From NCBI RefSeq assembly GCF_021917145.1, contig NC_061065.1, positions 6,671,082 to 6,735,081 of the forward strand: 64,000 nucleotides of DNA. Reading direction: 5' to 3'. Made by a program: the position numbers and the translations under genes. Of this stretch, positions 1-10,947 are shown piece by piece. The notes under the pieces were generated by a model. The model saw only the letters and a program-made list of their open reading frames with translations, did not search any database and was not told the DNA's origin. Position 1 is the first letter of the stretch. Each line of letters begins with the position of its first letter. This stretch comes from Hypomesus transpacificus. Taxonomy: Eukaryota > Chordata > Actinopteri > Osmeriformes > Osmeridae.

Positions 1-689
1 GTGCATCACCAAAGAAAAATATTTTCCTGTTGACTGCCTCCATAGAAGAAGTAAACATACCAAATCATCCCGTTATGTGCGGTAATTACATCATGGGAGT
101 CACGTGGGCTTTCATAAACGAGGTTTATGAAAGGATGGAAAGTGAATTATGTAAGTGTGTTTTAACATTTTTATGAGATCGAGTAATATCAATTTAAAAT
201 GAGTACTGCTATAAAATATCTAAATGTGCCTGCCACACATTCTGTCTTACAAAATCCTAGGTAAGAATGAATAAGGCCATTCAACCCGGATCAGACTGTT
301 AAAACATTTGTCGAAGAACGAAATCTGTTGGTGTAATCGGTGTTACCCATTAGTACCCCCATCCTCCCACACTGGGATGCAAACTTAGCCCCAAGACTAA
401 CCAGCGGTACTTGATAACCTGCCTGACACACACATAAACACCCAAACCCTGATGCACACACAAACACGCTTTCTTCGCTTACTTAGTCTTCACATCCATC
501 CCAAGCAAACTTGATCCAGTGGTAGGAGTCTAACATATGCTGCTTTCGACTTGGGTCAGGTTATTGGAATTTCCTTCTTCATTCCACATCCTTGCCACAA
601 ACCTCTTCAATTACTGCGACTAAGAGGAGTGTAGACTGTTTCCAAGATCATTAATCCCCAAAACAGCTATGACATGCTGCTGCTGTCTT

Positions 690-690
<1 letters not shown>

Positions 691-753
<63 letters not shown>
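691..753. repeat. (CT)n microsatellite
   Basis: Nearly pure CT dinucleotides with a single TTT interruption. Simple repeat in non-coding DNA. Confidence 0.9.
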
Positions 754-2411
754 AATTTTATCTGCATATCTTATTTGATAAAAAAAGCTCTTATTAGTGT
801 TTCGGTTGGATAATGTCTATCAGACACACGGCCATGTTTCACAGTCGGCCATGTTTCACAGTCTCAGCAGCTCAACTCGAAAGCAGGGGGTCAGTGTTCC
901 CCTCTTAGCAGCCAGCCCAGGTCTTTGCATCTACGTGTTGGTGCAGAATGGCACGGTCTACAACAGAGAAATCTCTCCCACCCTGCCCGCCTCAGTGACC
1001 AACCCAAGGGTCTGGCAGGCTGTACCTAGTGCACTCCACCCTCTGATTCGTACTGTCGGATCTGTAGGCCTTCAGCCAACATGCCCTCACTATAAATAGT
1101 GCCTCTACTCAGCTGGGAGACACTTGTTTCTCTTTGCTGTGTGTGTTTGGATGACATCTCTCCTGCGCTTGTGGTGTCCAGCTCAATTAGCTTGTCGTTG
1201 TGACCCAGAAAGATGGTGATCTACTGTATTTCTATCTACACCAGGGATCTGAGGTGTTGAGCGTTGGGAAACGGTGCCCTGGCAATGTCTTGGTTTACAA
1301 ATCCCCAGACAAGAACCCCTTTTTTTTTTTCTTCTTCTTTTTACTTCCCGACTGATTCAAGTTCAAACTTTGACTCAAGGGCCTCTCAGTAATTCTGAAT
1401 TTGACATATGTCATGTCAAGCGGTTAAGCACATCACTGTCCTGCTTATGCATTACAAAATCTGAGTACATGAAAATGGAGACAGTGTGTTGTCTGAAGGA
1501 TATGTTCATCTAATAAAAGGCAGGAAGTGAAAATAAACCAAGGCAACCCTGTAATTATCATTCAATTGCTTTTTCTTTACAAATAGTAGCAGTGGTTACA
1601 ATGACATTTTTTTTTTACTTGGGAATTACCCTTTAAAAAAGCTTTGTTAGCTTTGTTTTTAATTTGAAACCATTATTTTGAATCTTGGTTCATTTACATG
1701 CATAACAAATTGTGTTTGTTGTCCTGTACAAGGATACTTCCATAATCTCCTTTCGTCATCCATGCGATTCTTCTTATCCGTGTCCACCACTGCAGACCAG
1801 CTTTCGGAGAGTTTTCAGTGACTCACATGTGACCAATGAGCAGAATCAGAAGGAGCACAGTCTCCACTTTCAGACTTTTACCCAACCCATGATGTCATAC
1901 TAACCCTTTTATGGAGAGGGGATGTACTGTATGTTATATCATCTTCTCAGAAGGTGAATGTATTCTTCCCTGCAGAGTGTGGGAACAGTGGATTGGGGCC
2001 CCACACCCTATTGAAAGAATGCACAGTGTCAGTCATCTCCGGTGAGCACTGGAGGCTTGGTGCTGTTCTGTGGAAGGGCTTGTGATTGGGATATCTGCTG
2101 GGATGTGGAGAGGTTACCCCGGAAGAAAAGATACCGGACACCAACAACAGGGGAAATATGAAACGATAACAAAGGAAAACGAGCTGAGGATTATGGAAGT
2201 AATTATGGGGTGGACAGAGAGCGAGAGGGCTTTCATTGGAGCGAGGGGGAATTAATACTAAATGCAATATCTCCTGTTTGTGGAGACGGCTACTTAGATA
2301 ACTCTTGGCATCCCATGGCAGATGAAGTAAGGGAGGCCGCAAAAGAATTTGCATGTCTTTATGTTTAGCAGTTGTCCTACTGTGTTTTGTTCAGAAGCAG
2401 TGAAACATTTA

Positions 2412-2440
2412 AGATAGATAGATAGATGGATAGATAGATA
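2412..2440. repeat. (GATA)n tetranucleotide tract
   Basis: About seven GATA units with one GATG variant. Short simple repeat in non-coding DNA. Confidence 0.85.
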
Positions 2441-2660
2441 AACCGGGTATATTTTCCAAACATGTCAGCACATGTACACAAATACACAGTCTGGTCTTTT
2501 AAAATCTGAAACTTTAATTGAATCGATTCATTGGATTCATTGAAAACATATTAACTCATTGTTGTTGTCCTTGCACAGTATAGTTTTTGAATAACATCTA
2601 GCCTTAGTTAAAAAAAAAACGCTACATCGAATGCACAAACAAACTGCCTCTCATTCACAC

Positions 2661-2720
<60 letters not shown>

Positions 2721-2766
2721 AGGGAGAGAGAGAGGGAGAAGGAGGGAGAGGGAGGGAGGGATATAT

Positions 2767-2801
<35 letters not shown>

Positions 2802-2813
2802 GACAAGTGCTCC
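2661..2813. repeat. GA-rich polypurine tract upstream of the SLC22 gene
   Basis: About 150 bases of nearly uninterrupted purine (GA, GGGA and GGA units) with one short TATATA break near 2762. It ends about 370 bases upstream of the transporter start codon, so it lies in or next to its promoter. Long purine-pyrimidine mirror tracts can form triplex DNA; that role here is inference. Confidence 0.85.
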
Positions 2814-3181
2814 CTCTCAGCCATCACAAAAGCAGCTCCTCCCTCTGAGGGGAAACACCTCCCTAGTGTCTAGGCCCCTCCCCCTCTGAGCATGGTTATA
2901 TTACCCTGCTGCTGGGATTGTGCCACTTGACTACAGTCGGCTTCAGCCCGCGCTCATGCTGCTCCTCAGGTGTGAGTGCATCTGAACAGGGAAACTCGAC
3001 ACATCTCATTCAAAACAGCCTGTTTCGATCTTGAACTTCTCTTTGAGGCCTCTGGGGTGATCTCTGTTCACGCAGACTGCTACACTTCTGCTGCATCTGG
3101 TAGCTCAGTGCGACCTCCTGTACCTGAGGAAACACACTAGGCCGGGCAAGCACAGGAGGAGCGGCCAGAAAGAGGTGGAGC

Positions 3182-3556
3182 ATGAACTTTGACGAAATCC
3201 TTGCTCAGATCGGAGGCTTTGGGAAGTTCCAGAAGATCCTGTACGTATGGATTTGTCTGCCCCAGATCCTGCTGGCCTTCCACATGCTGGTGTCGGTCTT
3301 CACAGGGGCTGTGCCCCCGCATCTCTGTCGCTCCGAGTGGCCCTCCAGCCACGCTGCTTTGAGCTCCAACTTCAGTCTGGTGGCCGACCCTGGTGCTGAC
3401 CTGGCCTGCTCGGCCCCTGGTCCAGACCGTGGCTCCCCACTTCTCCAGCTGAACGCCAGCGATGCCTTGGCTCTCATCAACAGCCATGCCTCCGCAGGCT
3501 GCCAGGGGGGATGGGAGTTCAGCAAGGAGATTTTCCACAGTACCGTGGCAACCGAG
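3182..3556 (+). CDS. slc22a13-like: SLC22-like gene, coding exon 1
   Basis: Encodes residues 1-125: cytosolic N-terminus, first transmembrane helix (about residues 18-42) and the glycosylated extracellular loop. It ends in frame at GAG before the strong donor gtgagt. The ATG at 3182 is chosen because the conserved N-terminal SLC22 motif follows at once and only about 240 bases of GC-rich likely 5' UTR separate it from the GA tract. Confidence 0.9.
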
Positions 3557-6500
3557 GTGAGTTGTCCGTTAGTCATAGCCCATTTTTTCACCTCTCTCCA
3601 TCTGCCTGGTCTTCAAAGCGGGTGGATATCCTCTGTTCCAGATTCTCACAGGAAGAGGTCTTTCTACCCCTGCTGGACTGTGGCAGCTATGTAACAGCCT
3701 GTCGTAGAGATATCTGAGACTGGACAAGGTTGCCGGCAGAGAGGGTGGAAATATGGCCTCCTGTGGTGTAGGCATCCTTTCTAGGTCACTGCTGCTGGTC
3801 TGTACACCCCCCCTCTGCCACGCTAGGTTATGAGAGAGCAGACAGCCAGGGAAGGGCCTCGTGTGACTGAATTATTACGATGGGCCACAGAACCGCCTCC
3901 CTTGGCCATAAGACAAGCCTTCTGAAACGACAACAAACACATTGGCTGGGCCGGAGTTTGTTTTGACACACAAACATTAGTTTGGGACCAAGTCCTCACT
4001 GTAAGCCTCACTGTTCAAGGTGTACTGTACACCAGGTTTCCAGGTGTTATTACTGTGAGAGCCCTTTAAGTCAGCTATGAATACACAAGGAAACAAGAGT
4101 GGACATTTATAGAAATGTATTTATCAAGTATTGACAGTCGTGAACTACTACTCTCTGAAGAAGATAAGGAAAGGTAAAAATTAACCAGGTCTGGAAATGT
4201 GTCTTTCTTTGTCTTTCCTACATTCCATAGAGAATACATTTTACTATCAGATGGCTGAGCGGTTAGGGAGTCGGACTATTAATCAGAAAGTTGTTGGTTT
4301 GTGCCAGATGATGTTGTGTCCTTGGGTAAGGCACTTCACCCTACTTGCCTCAGGGGGAATGTCCCTGTACTTCCTGTAAATTGCTCTGGATAAGAGCCTC
4401 TGCTAAATGACTACATGTAATGTACTACCATTTAACAAAGAACTTATCAAAACGCATAACATGGGACACACACTCACAACAGACGTACATAGTATCAACA
4501 CAATAATAAGACAACAGCTTCAAATAAACCAGTTATCAAAGTGCAGGTTAATATTCATCACACTGGGCCTGAAGTTCATTTCGGAATTCGTCAAAGAAAT
4601 TATAACTGTCAGGACTGTTCCTCCTTCCAAGGACGAGACTGTCAAGTTCAACAAAAAGGGGCTATGAAGGATCCCACACAATCTGCAGAGACATAATATT
4701 TCATTCAGCTGTCTCTGTTTACCCATGATTTTCCTAGCTGGACAGTATTCACAATGCTAGACAGCCCAATCTGATTCTTAGCCTTAATACCATACCATGT
4801 TCATAACTACTTTCAACGAGACTTCAATAGATCAGCGCTAGGGTATCAACAAAGAAGCAGATCATTTTTCTCAGCAAATGAATATGTAGCATAGCCTTTT
4901 TAAAGATAATAAATAGCCTTTATATAGGCGTTTATATTGCTATAAAATGCAACCTACCGCCAATTAAAATGCCATGAAACAGTAAATACAAAGGAAATAA
5001 TTGGACTTTTCCAGTATGTGGGTTGAAAGTAAATCAGTTGTTTAGTTTGATTTCTCTTTACAGTGGGATCTGGTGTGTGACAATGCCAATCTGAACAACA
5101 TTGGTGCCTCTATCTACATGTTTGGTCTTCTGATAGGGGCTGTGGTGTTTGGTGCCCTGGCAGACAAGTGAGTTTAAGGACATTAAAACATCTCCAACCT
5201 TTATTCCTAAAACGTTTTTCTTTGTTTCAGGAGTCACACCGTGAGTTGAATAATTCAGGGAAAAATGTATTTGCAGAATTTTCGCTTTGGAAGCTGTCTC
5301 CTTCGTTATTATTTATAGGCGATGATTTTATTTCAATTGCCTCTCTTGTTTACCAGCCAAGTCAAAAGTATTTGAAGTATTTTAACACTGGGGATTATTC
5401 AGACCCAGTCTAATTTGCAGCATATGTCTTGGTCTGGTCAAACACAACTCTGAAGGCCTATAAGTGAAGTTGACAGAAGAGGATCTGCAGGTTTGAAGGG
5501 GCTGTGACTGTGTGTCTCATTTCAGGTATGGTCGCAGGCCCATCATTTTGGTTGGCTTGGCGATTCAGACGACCTTCGGGGTCGGAGCAGCTTTCGCGCC
5601 AAATTTCTACATCTACGTCATCCTGCGCTTTGTGGTTGGGACCACTATTTCAGCTGTCATCATGAACGCGTTTGTTTTAGGTCTGTCCTACTGACAGACA
5701 CACAGTCCTTCCAAATTCGCCTATCCACAATTCCTCTCAAATTAATAATCGGATCATAGAGGCAGCCTAGCCTTCCCGTGTTCACTTGAAACTCTAGTTT
5801 ATGCTTTGTCTGTTTACTCCCCAGGCACAGAGTGGACAGGATCCAAGCATCGGATGCTGGCCGGTGTCATCACAGATTACTTCTTTGGGTTTGGTTACAT
5901 CATCCTGGCAGGACTGGCCTACCTCATACGAGACTGGCGCAAACTCCAGCTGGCCATCTCCGCACCCGGCTTCCTGTTCATCTTCTACATCTGGTGAGGT
6001 CCAACGCCAGGGTAACGCTCAGCCTAGCCTACACCCCTGGAAACATGACGGAGGGAATAGAGATGAGGACCCTTCGGTGTTAATCCCGGTCAATGCAAAT
6101 GATGTTAACAGCAACAGCAGCCTCTTGGTTTATGAACCCCACGTGCTCATTAACACTCGCCCTCCGCTGTTGTTACTTTAGCCTCTTTCCAACCTCGCGG
6201 TAGGCTTGTGTTTGTCGCTAGTTCCCATGGATGCTCCAGGTCATACATACTTGTTTATGTGCCGCCCATTAGAACACCTCTCCTCTAAATTCCTAGGGTG
6301 TTGCCAAAGTCGGCCCGTTGGTTAATGGCCAATGACAAGAATGAGGAAGCCATGGACCTGATCCGCAAGGCGGCCCTAATGAATGGAAAACCCCTGCAGG
6401 ATGATGTGGAGATAAGTCAGGTGAAAGGTGGTCCCTTCAGTCAGAACTGTTGCGTAACAACACCCAACTCATAAGGCCAACACACAGCATGGGTGCCCGT

Positions 6501-9439
6501 AGGCTCTTTGTGCTTTGAAAATGATCCTTCAAATATTTCATTTGCTGAAACTAGTTATACGGCTTATGCAGATGTGCTCGTGTAGATGTGAATATGTTCT
6601 CTGAGGACTGTGTCTGTTTGTCTCTCACGTTCTGATCTGTTGACTCTTCAGGGATACAAAGACAAGCTGAAGCTGGAGGAGAAGAAGAAACACACAGTGG
6701 TTGACTTAGTCCGCACTCCTAAAATGAGGAGACATTCATTGATCATTTTCTACCTGTGGTGAGTGTCTACAACTGGCTCCCAGACAGTTTAATTGCCTGT
6801 GAAATTGCCAGCTGTGGATAACATTTACATTTAGCAGACGCCCTTATCCAGAGCGACTAACAGTAAGTACAGGGACATTCTCCCCGAGGCAAGTAGATTG
6901 AAGTGCCTTGCCCAAGGACACAACGTCATGTGCACAGGCTGGGAATCGAACTGGCCCGATGCTCTACCCGCTGAGCCACCTGACTCCCACCTAACATTTA
7001 TTCTCTGAGGGGGGAGGCCATTTTCCTCACTAGGACAAATCTCTCCTCGTCTTCCTCCCTGCTGGCATTGAGTAGCTCATCAGTAGGAGACAAAACAATT
7101 GATTACATATCTGTTGTAACTGACTACAGTACATTCCCTCTCATTTACTGAATTTTGCAAGGCGAGATTGACTCCACAGTACAAACGTGTAACAGTCGTG
7201 GTGTTGCAAGTTCCGTCAGAGGTATACGGGCCTCCGTCCGCTCCCACGGGGAGTCGAACTCACCACCTCTGACTTTCCAAGTGCCACCACTACCAACTAC
7301 GCCAACAAAAAGCTAGCAGTTCGTTGACGCGGGTGGCCTGTTAAATACTTGAGGAGTGAGTTTCACCACACACCGGCTACAAACACACCAAATAAGTTAC
7401 ATATGCTAGTGGTTGTGGAAGAAAGATTTATCTTAGGGTGTGACTTGGGAAGCTGCCACACAATCTTCTACGTCGTGTCCAGCATTGTGTAACTTATTTG
7501 AATGACAGCATTGATAGGTGGGCAGTACAGTAAGAGTATTTGGATATGGAAATCTGATCTTCTAGAAGATTCTTCCAGCTCTGAGTATGTTACAGTGTTG
7601 AAGTAGTTTCAGTCTTAAACCGCATACGATTTCTGAAATGAAGTTGTAACTATTTCTAACTGCTATTTACTTTTTCAAAACTATGAATTCTAAACATCCA
7701 GTCAACAATGGTAAAACACTCGTGCTCATCTGCTCCAATACAGCAAGGCTTCTTTCTGTATCATTCCAGCACTAAATAATTTATGGGATTCAATTACTAT
7801 GTGGTTTCTCCTTCTCCTCAGACATATTTTTCTCATTTCCTGTTTTTACCCTTACAACATCTCCTCTGTCTCAGAGTATATGTACAGTACGTTGCTCTAC
7901 GTGTGTGTGTGAGTCTCAGAGTGTGTACAGTACGTGTCTGTGTGTGTGTGTGTCAAACCTGCACGGTAGCAAAAACAGAGGACGAAAAACATCCACATCC
8001 CGCCTCCGTTGACGGTAGCAGCAGGACGTAGTAACTCTCATTTGGACAAGCTCTTTCATGTCGGGAACTGTTTCACCAGCCGTTCCACATAAATCACTTC
8101 CAAGAGTTCTCCACCTGGTTTCTCACACCTCTCCACTACACCTCTCTTGGTTTACAGGTTTGTCAACGTGATGGTGTATTACGGTCTGTCTCTCAACATC
8201 TCTGACTTTGGAATGAACATCTACCTTACCCAGCTCATCTTCGGTCTGGTGGAGATGCCCGCCCGCACCATCACTCTCTTCACCCTCAACCGCTCCCGCA
8301 AGATATCCCAGCTGGCCTTTCTGGCAGTTGGGGGCGTCGCTTGCCTGCTGACCATTTTCATCCCTGATGGTACTGACATGTGAAACTGGGTTTTTAAATC
8401 TAACTTGGCTCCTCTGGCTTTTTTAAGTTGAACCAGTTTAAGTTGAACTCAGCAAACTACCTCGTTAGTCAGTGAACTACCTCGTTAGTCAGTGAACTAC
8501 CTCGTTAGTCGTGTGGAACACGCAAACGGATCCACAGGACGGTTGACTTGCAGATGCTACTAAGCCAAGACTCATCGGGTCACGACTGTTCTTCTTTTTC
8601 CAGAACTTTCCATCATCAGAACAGTCCTGGCTATGGTCGGCAAGTTTGGAATCACCGCGTCCCTGTCCATAGTTTACATCTATTCTGCTGAGGTGTTTCC
8701 AACGGTCATCAGGTGAGCATGGATCCGTCCAGATCTAGAGTCCAAAGTCTCGTCGCTGTGCCCAGGGTAATCCAGGAACATCTAGGGCCATTTCAGAACA
8801 GAACATGAGAAAAAAAAACTTTTTCCCTTGACTTTTCTCTCTAAGTTCCTATAGCTGCATAGCTGAACATCTGTGGTTCATTGTTCAGGGCTGTGGTGAA
8901 GCGACCACTCAGTCTGGTTTCAGTTCCAGAACCCTGCTGTGACAGTGAGCTTGGAGCCTGGCTTGGCTGTAACGCTCTGTTCTCTGGCTCCGACGCAGGC
9001 AGAATGGGATCGGGATGGGCTCCATGTGTGCGCGGGCCGGAGGAGTCCTAGCCCCCGTCATTTACCTCCTGAGGAGCTTCAGTAAGAGCGCACCCATGAT
9101 GCTCTTTGGCCTGCTCACCCTGCTGGGCGCTGGGCTGACCCTGCTACTGCCTGAGACGGCCAATAAGCATCTGCCTGACACCATTGAAGACGTGGAAGGA
9201 GCCAATCCGAGGTCTGGTTGAACTTCATAGCCGTTCACATATGTGAGGGGGGGGGGGGGGGGGGCTTTAGTTACCCGCTCTGCAGCCATCATAACAACAC
9301 TACATCATGAGCATGAAGCATGCAAGTGGTGCTGCTGTGCTGAAGTTGTTGTTTCCTTTGCTGTTCCAGTGAGGAGGAGGGCAGTTCAGAGCCTCTCAGG
9401 TATGAGCCCTGTTCCAAGAACCCTGACATCATAGCCTGA
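3182..9439 (+). CDS. slc22a13-like: SLC22-family organic ion transporter (SLC22A13/SLC22A7-like), complete, 10 exons
   Basis: Plasma-membrane major-facilitator transporter expected to move organic anions or other small organic ions. Coding exons: 3182-3556, 5064-5167, 5526-5680, 5825-5993, 6297-6420, 6652-6758, 8158-8369, 8604-8712, 8999-9211 and 9370-9439. Together they give 1638 bases, or 545 residues, a normal SLC22 length. The N-terminus (GGFGKFQ, then a first membrane span) is followed by the large extracellular loop with cysteines 49, 76 and 107 and N-glycosylation sequons at Asn63 and Asn91. The MFS loop motif LADKYGRRP is at 157-165, and the family signatures [22 protein letters not shown] and LLPET follow. 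The first half recalls SLC22A7 and the middle and end recall SLC22A13, so the exact subfamily is uncertain. The last intron (9212-9369) is inferred: splicing there replaces an in-frame stop at 9219 with an acidic tail SEEEGSSEP typical of the family. Confidence 0.9.
4251..4424 (+). mobile_element. tRNA-derived SINE copy, plus orientation, in intron 1
   Basis: The head resembles a type II tRNA (Ser/Leu-like A box in ATGGCTGAGCGGTTAGG) with a degenerate B box. The tail carries the widespread teleost sequence CTTGGGTAAGGCACTTCACC and ends in GCTAAATGACTACATGTAA. The same element, inverted, is at 6830-6988, and a tail fragment is at 45405-45440. Family name not assigned. Confidence 0.75.
6830..6988 (-). 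mobile_element. tRNA-derived SINE copy, minus orientation, in intron 6
   Basis: Inverted relative of the copy at 4251-4424. Reading the plus strand it starts with ACATTTAGCAGACGCCCTTA, passes through CCTTGCCCAAGGACACAACG and ends with the tRNA-like head containing GGGAATCGAACTGG (B box on the minus strand) and CCGCTGAGCCACCTGACTCCC-type sequence. Confidence 0.8.
7205..7320 (-). mobile_element. Second type of tRNA-related SINE fragment in intron 6
   Basis: On the minus strand there is an A-box-like segment (TTGGCGTAGTTGGTAGTGG) and a good B box (GTGAGTTCGACTCCCC) at tRNA-like spacing. The flanks do not match the other SINE in this window. It is unlikely to be a functional tRNA because the acceptor stem does not close. 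Probably a SINE head or tRNA pseudogene. Confidence 0.55.
8453..8510. repeat. 20-bp tandem repeat, about 3 copies, in intron 7
   Basis: Unit AACTACCTCGTTAGTCAGTG, nearly perfect. A short local duplication inside an intron of the transporter gene. Confidence 0.8.
9212..9369 (+). other. Last intron of the SLC22-like gene with an 18-base G run
   Basis: The donor gtctgg follows CCGAG and the acceptor follows a pyrimidine-rich stretch at 9362-9369. The intron is 158 bases. A pure run of 18 G at 9247-9264 sits 35 bases after the donor. If the intron is retained, translation stops at 9219-9221 after NPRSG, giving a protein shorter by 20 residues. Both versions are plausible isoforms. Confidence 0.6.
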
Positions 9440-9457
9440 GGGGCCCTAAAGGCCTCA

Positions 9458-9614
9458 CCCAGGTGCACGCCTGCACTGACCCAGGTGCATGCCTGCACTG
9501 ACCCAGGTGCATGCCTGCACTGACCCAGGTGCATGCCTACACTGACCCAGGTGCATGCCTGCACTGACCCAGGTGCATGCCTGCACTGACCCAGGTGCAT
9601 GCCTGCACTGACCC
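9458..9614. repeat. 22-bp minisatellite at the start of the SLC22-like 3' UTR
   Basis: About seven near-identical copies of CCAGGTGCATGCCTGCACTG plus AC, starting 19 bases after the stop codon at 9437-9439. It will therefore be transcribed in the 3' UTR. The unit contains the self-complementary core GTGCATGC, and copies may pair with each other in RNA. Confidence 0.85.
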
Positions 9615-10915
9615 ACCCACCTGGGGCTCTGTCTACTTCCAGCCCTCCTGCTGTTGTACTCCACACCTGTTTCAAGGAACCAGGCTACATGTGTGGTGAG
9701 CCTCAATGACTTTTCCCAACGATGTTCATTTTTAAACTGCCCCTCAGAGCACTCGAACAAAAGCAGTTTTCGTACCAGAATTACAAAGACATTTTTCATA
9801 TACTGTTTTTTTTTCAAATATTTTTTAAATATTTTTTTCATGGAATATTTATTCAGGTGTTTGTGGTATTTTTTCACGTTTTTATATGAAAAAGAAAAAG
9901 TGTACTTTAAACACGTATTACTCAGTTATGATCAGGGCTGTAAATATTTTGTTGCTCTATTTTATGGGCTCAACATTCTTACTTTCTTTCTTTTTTCTGC
10001 GATCCTTTTACTGGTAAGAATTACCCTCCGGTCTTTTTCACACCAACAGCAACAGAGTTCCTTCACATCTATCTTATCGCTCTAGACGCCCCCCCCCCCA
10101 GACCATCCGGTTAGACAGGCTCACCTTGAGATGATAAACGCCTGGAAAGCCCTCAGTGTAAGCCTGCTGGGTTGCCTGTTAGATCCTGGCTGCCAGACTG
10201 GAACCAAGGCACAGATAAACGATGCAGACCATACTCACCCTTGGCACATACTCACATGCTGACGTCAACGATATCATTAAGGTGAAGTTATCTTAACAGT
10301 GTTACCTTCAGACCAAAAAACCTCTAGTGCGATCTGTTCAACTTACACAGATAAGTACCGTGCACAGATGAAAGTGTATGAGTCAACACACTAACACAAA
10401 TGAAGGAGAGACAGAAACTTTGGTTGTTTGCCTGTGTCTTTCACAGCGTGTGGGGATGATTATTACAGGAATGTTGCGACATCCTCCCCTGACACTTTTT
10501 GTGACACTATTTCTCCAAACAGTATATTATTTGACAAGCATGTCCTACTACTGTTGTCTTTGTACAGCTTAGGAGCTGAAAGGGTTAGAGTCAGGGTTAG
10601 GCTAACACTAACTCTGAAAGCTGCTGTCAGTGTATCGGGGTCTAACTGTATACTGCCACCCTGTGGCAAAAGTATAAAGTGTATAGTATAAAGTGGTACT
10701 ACTCTTTTTTTTTTTTTTACAGCTGATGAGAAAAGTACTGAATGACAGCTATGGTCACATTAGTTTCATGTTACATTAAATTATATTTACAGCACATTTG
10801 TTTTTTATGTATGGTTTTGAGTGCAATCAGTTTTTTTTATGAATTCATACAGATTTAACATACTATTTTGACAATCTCCCAGTCAATGACTAGGAGATTG
10901 TATCTATGCTGTGAG

Positions 10916-10947
10916 AATAAATGTATCAAACTTAACCATGTAATAAA
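10916..10947 (+). terminator. Poly(A) signals of the SLC22-like gene
   Basis: Two canonical AATAAA hexamers 26 bases apart, followed by a T-rich then TG-rich stretch (TTTTTCC, later GTGTGT) suitable as a downstream cleavage element. These are the first canonical AATAAA hexamers I noted after the stop codon. Confidence 0.55.

Larger units (their letters stand above)
1..2880. other. Upstream spacer without a recognisable gene
   Basis: No coding exon of a recognisable family was seen on either strand. The open frames are short, have no splice logic and do not resemble known proteins. The stretch holds a CT tract (691-753), a short GATA-type tetranucleotide tract (about 2412-2440) and a long GA tract (2661-2813) just upstream of the transporter gene. 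Distal regulatory DNA for that gene could be here but cannot be demonstrated from sequence alone. Confidence 0.6.

Noticed and set aside
7205..7320. Genuine tRNA gene on the minus strand
   Set aside because: A- and B-box-like segments are present, but a closing acceptor stem is not, and SINE-type sequence surrounds it.
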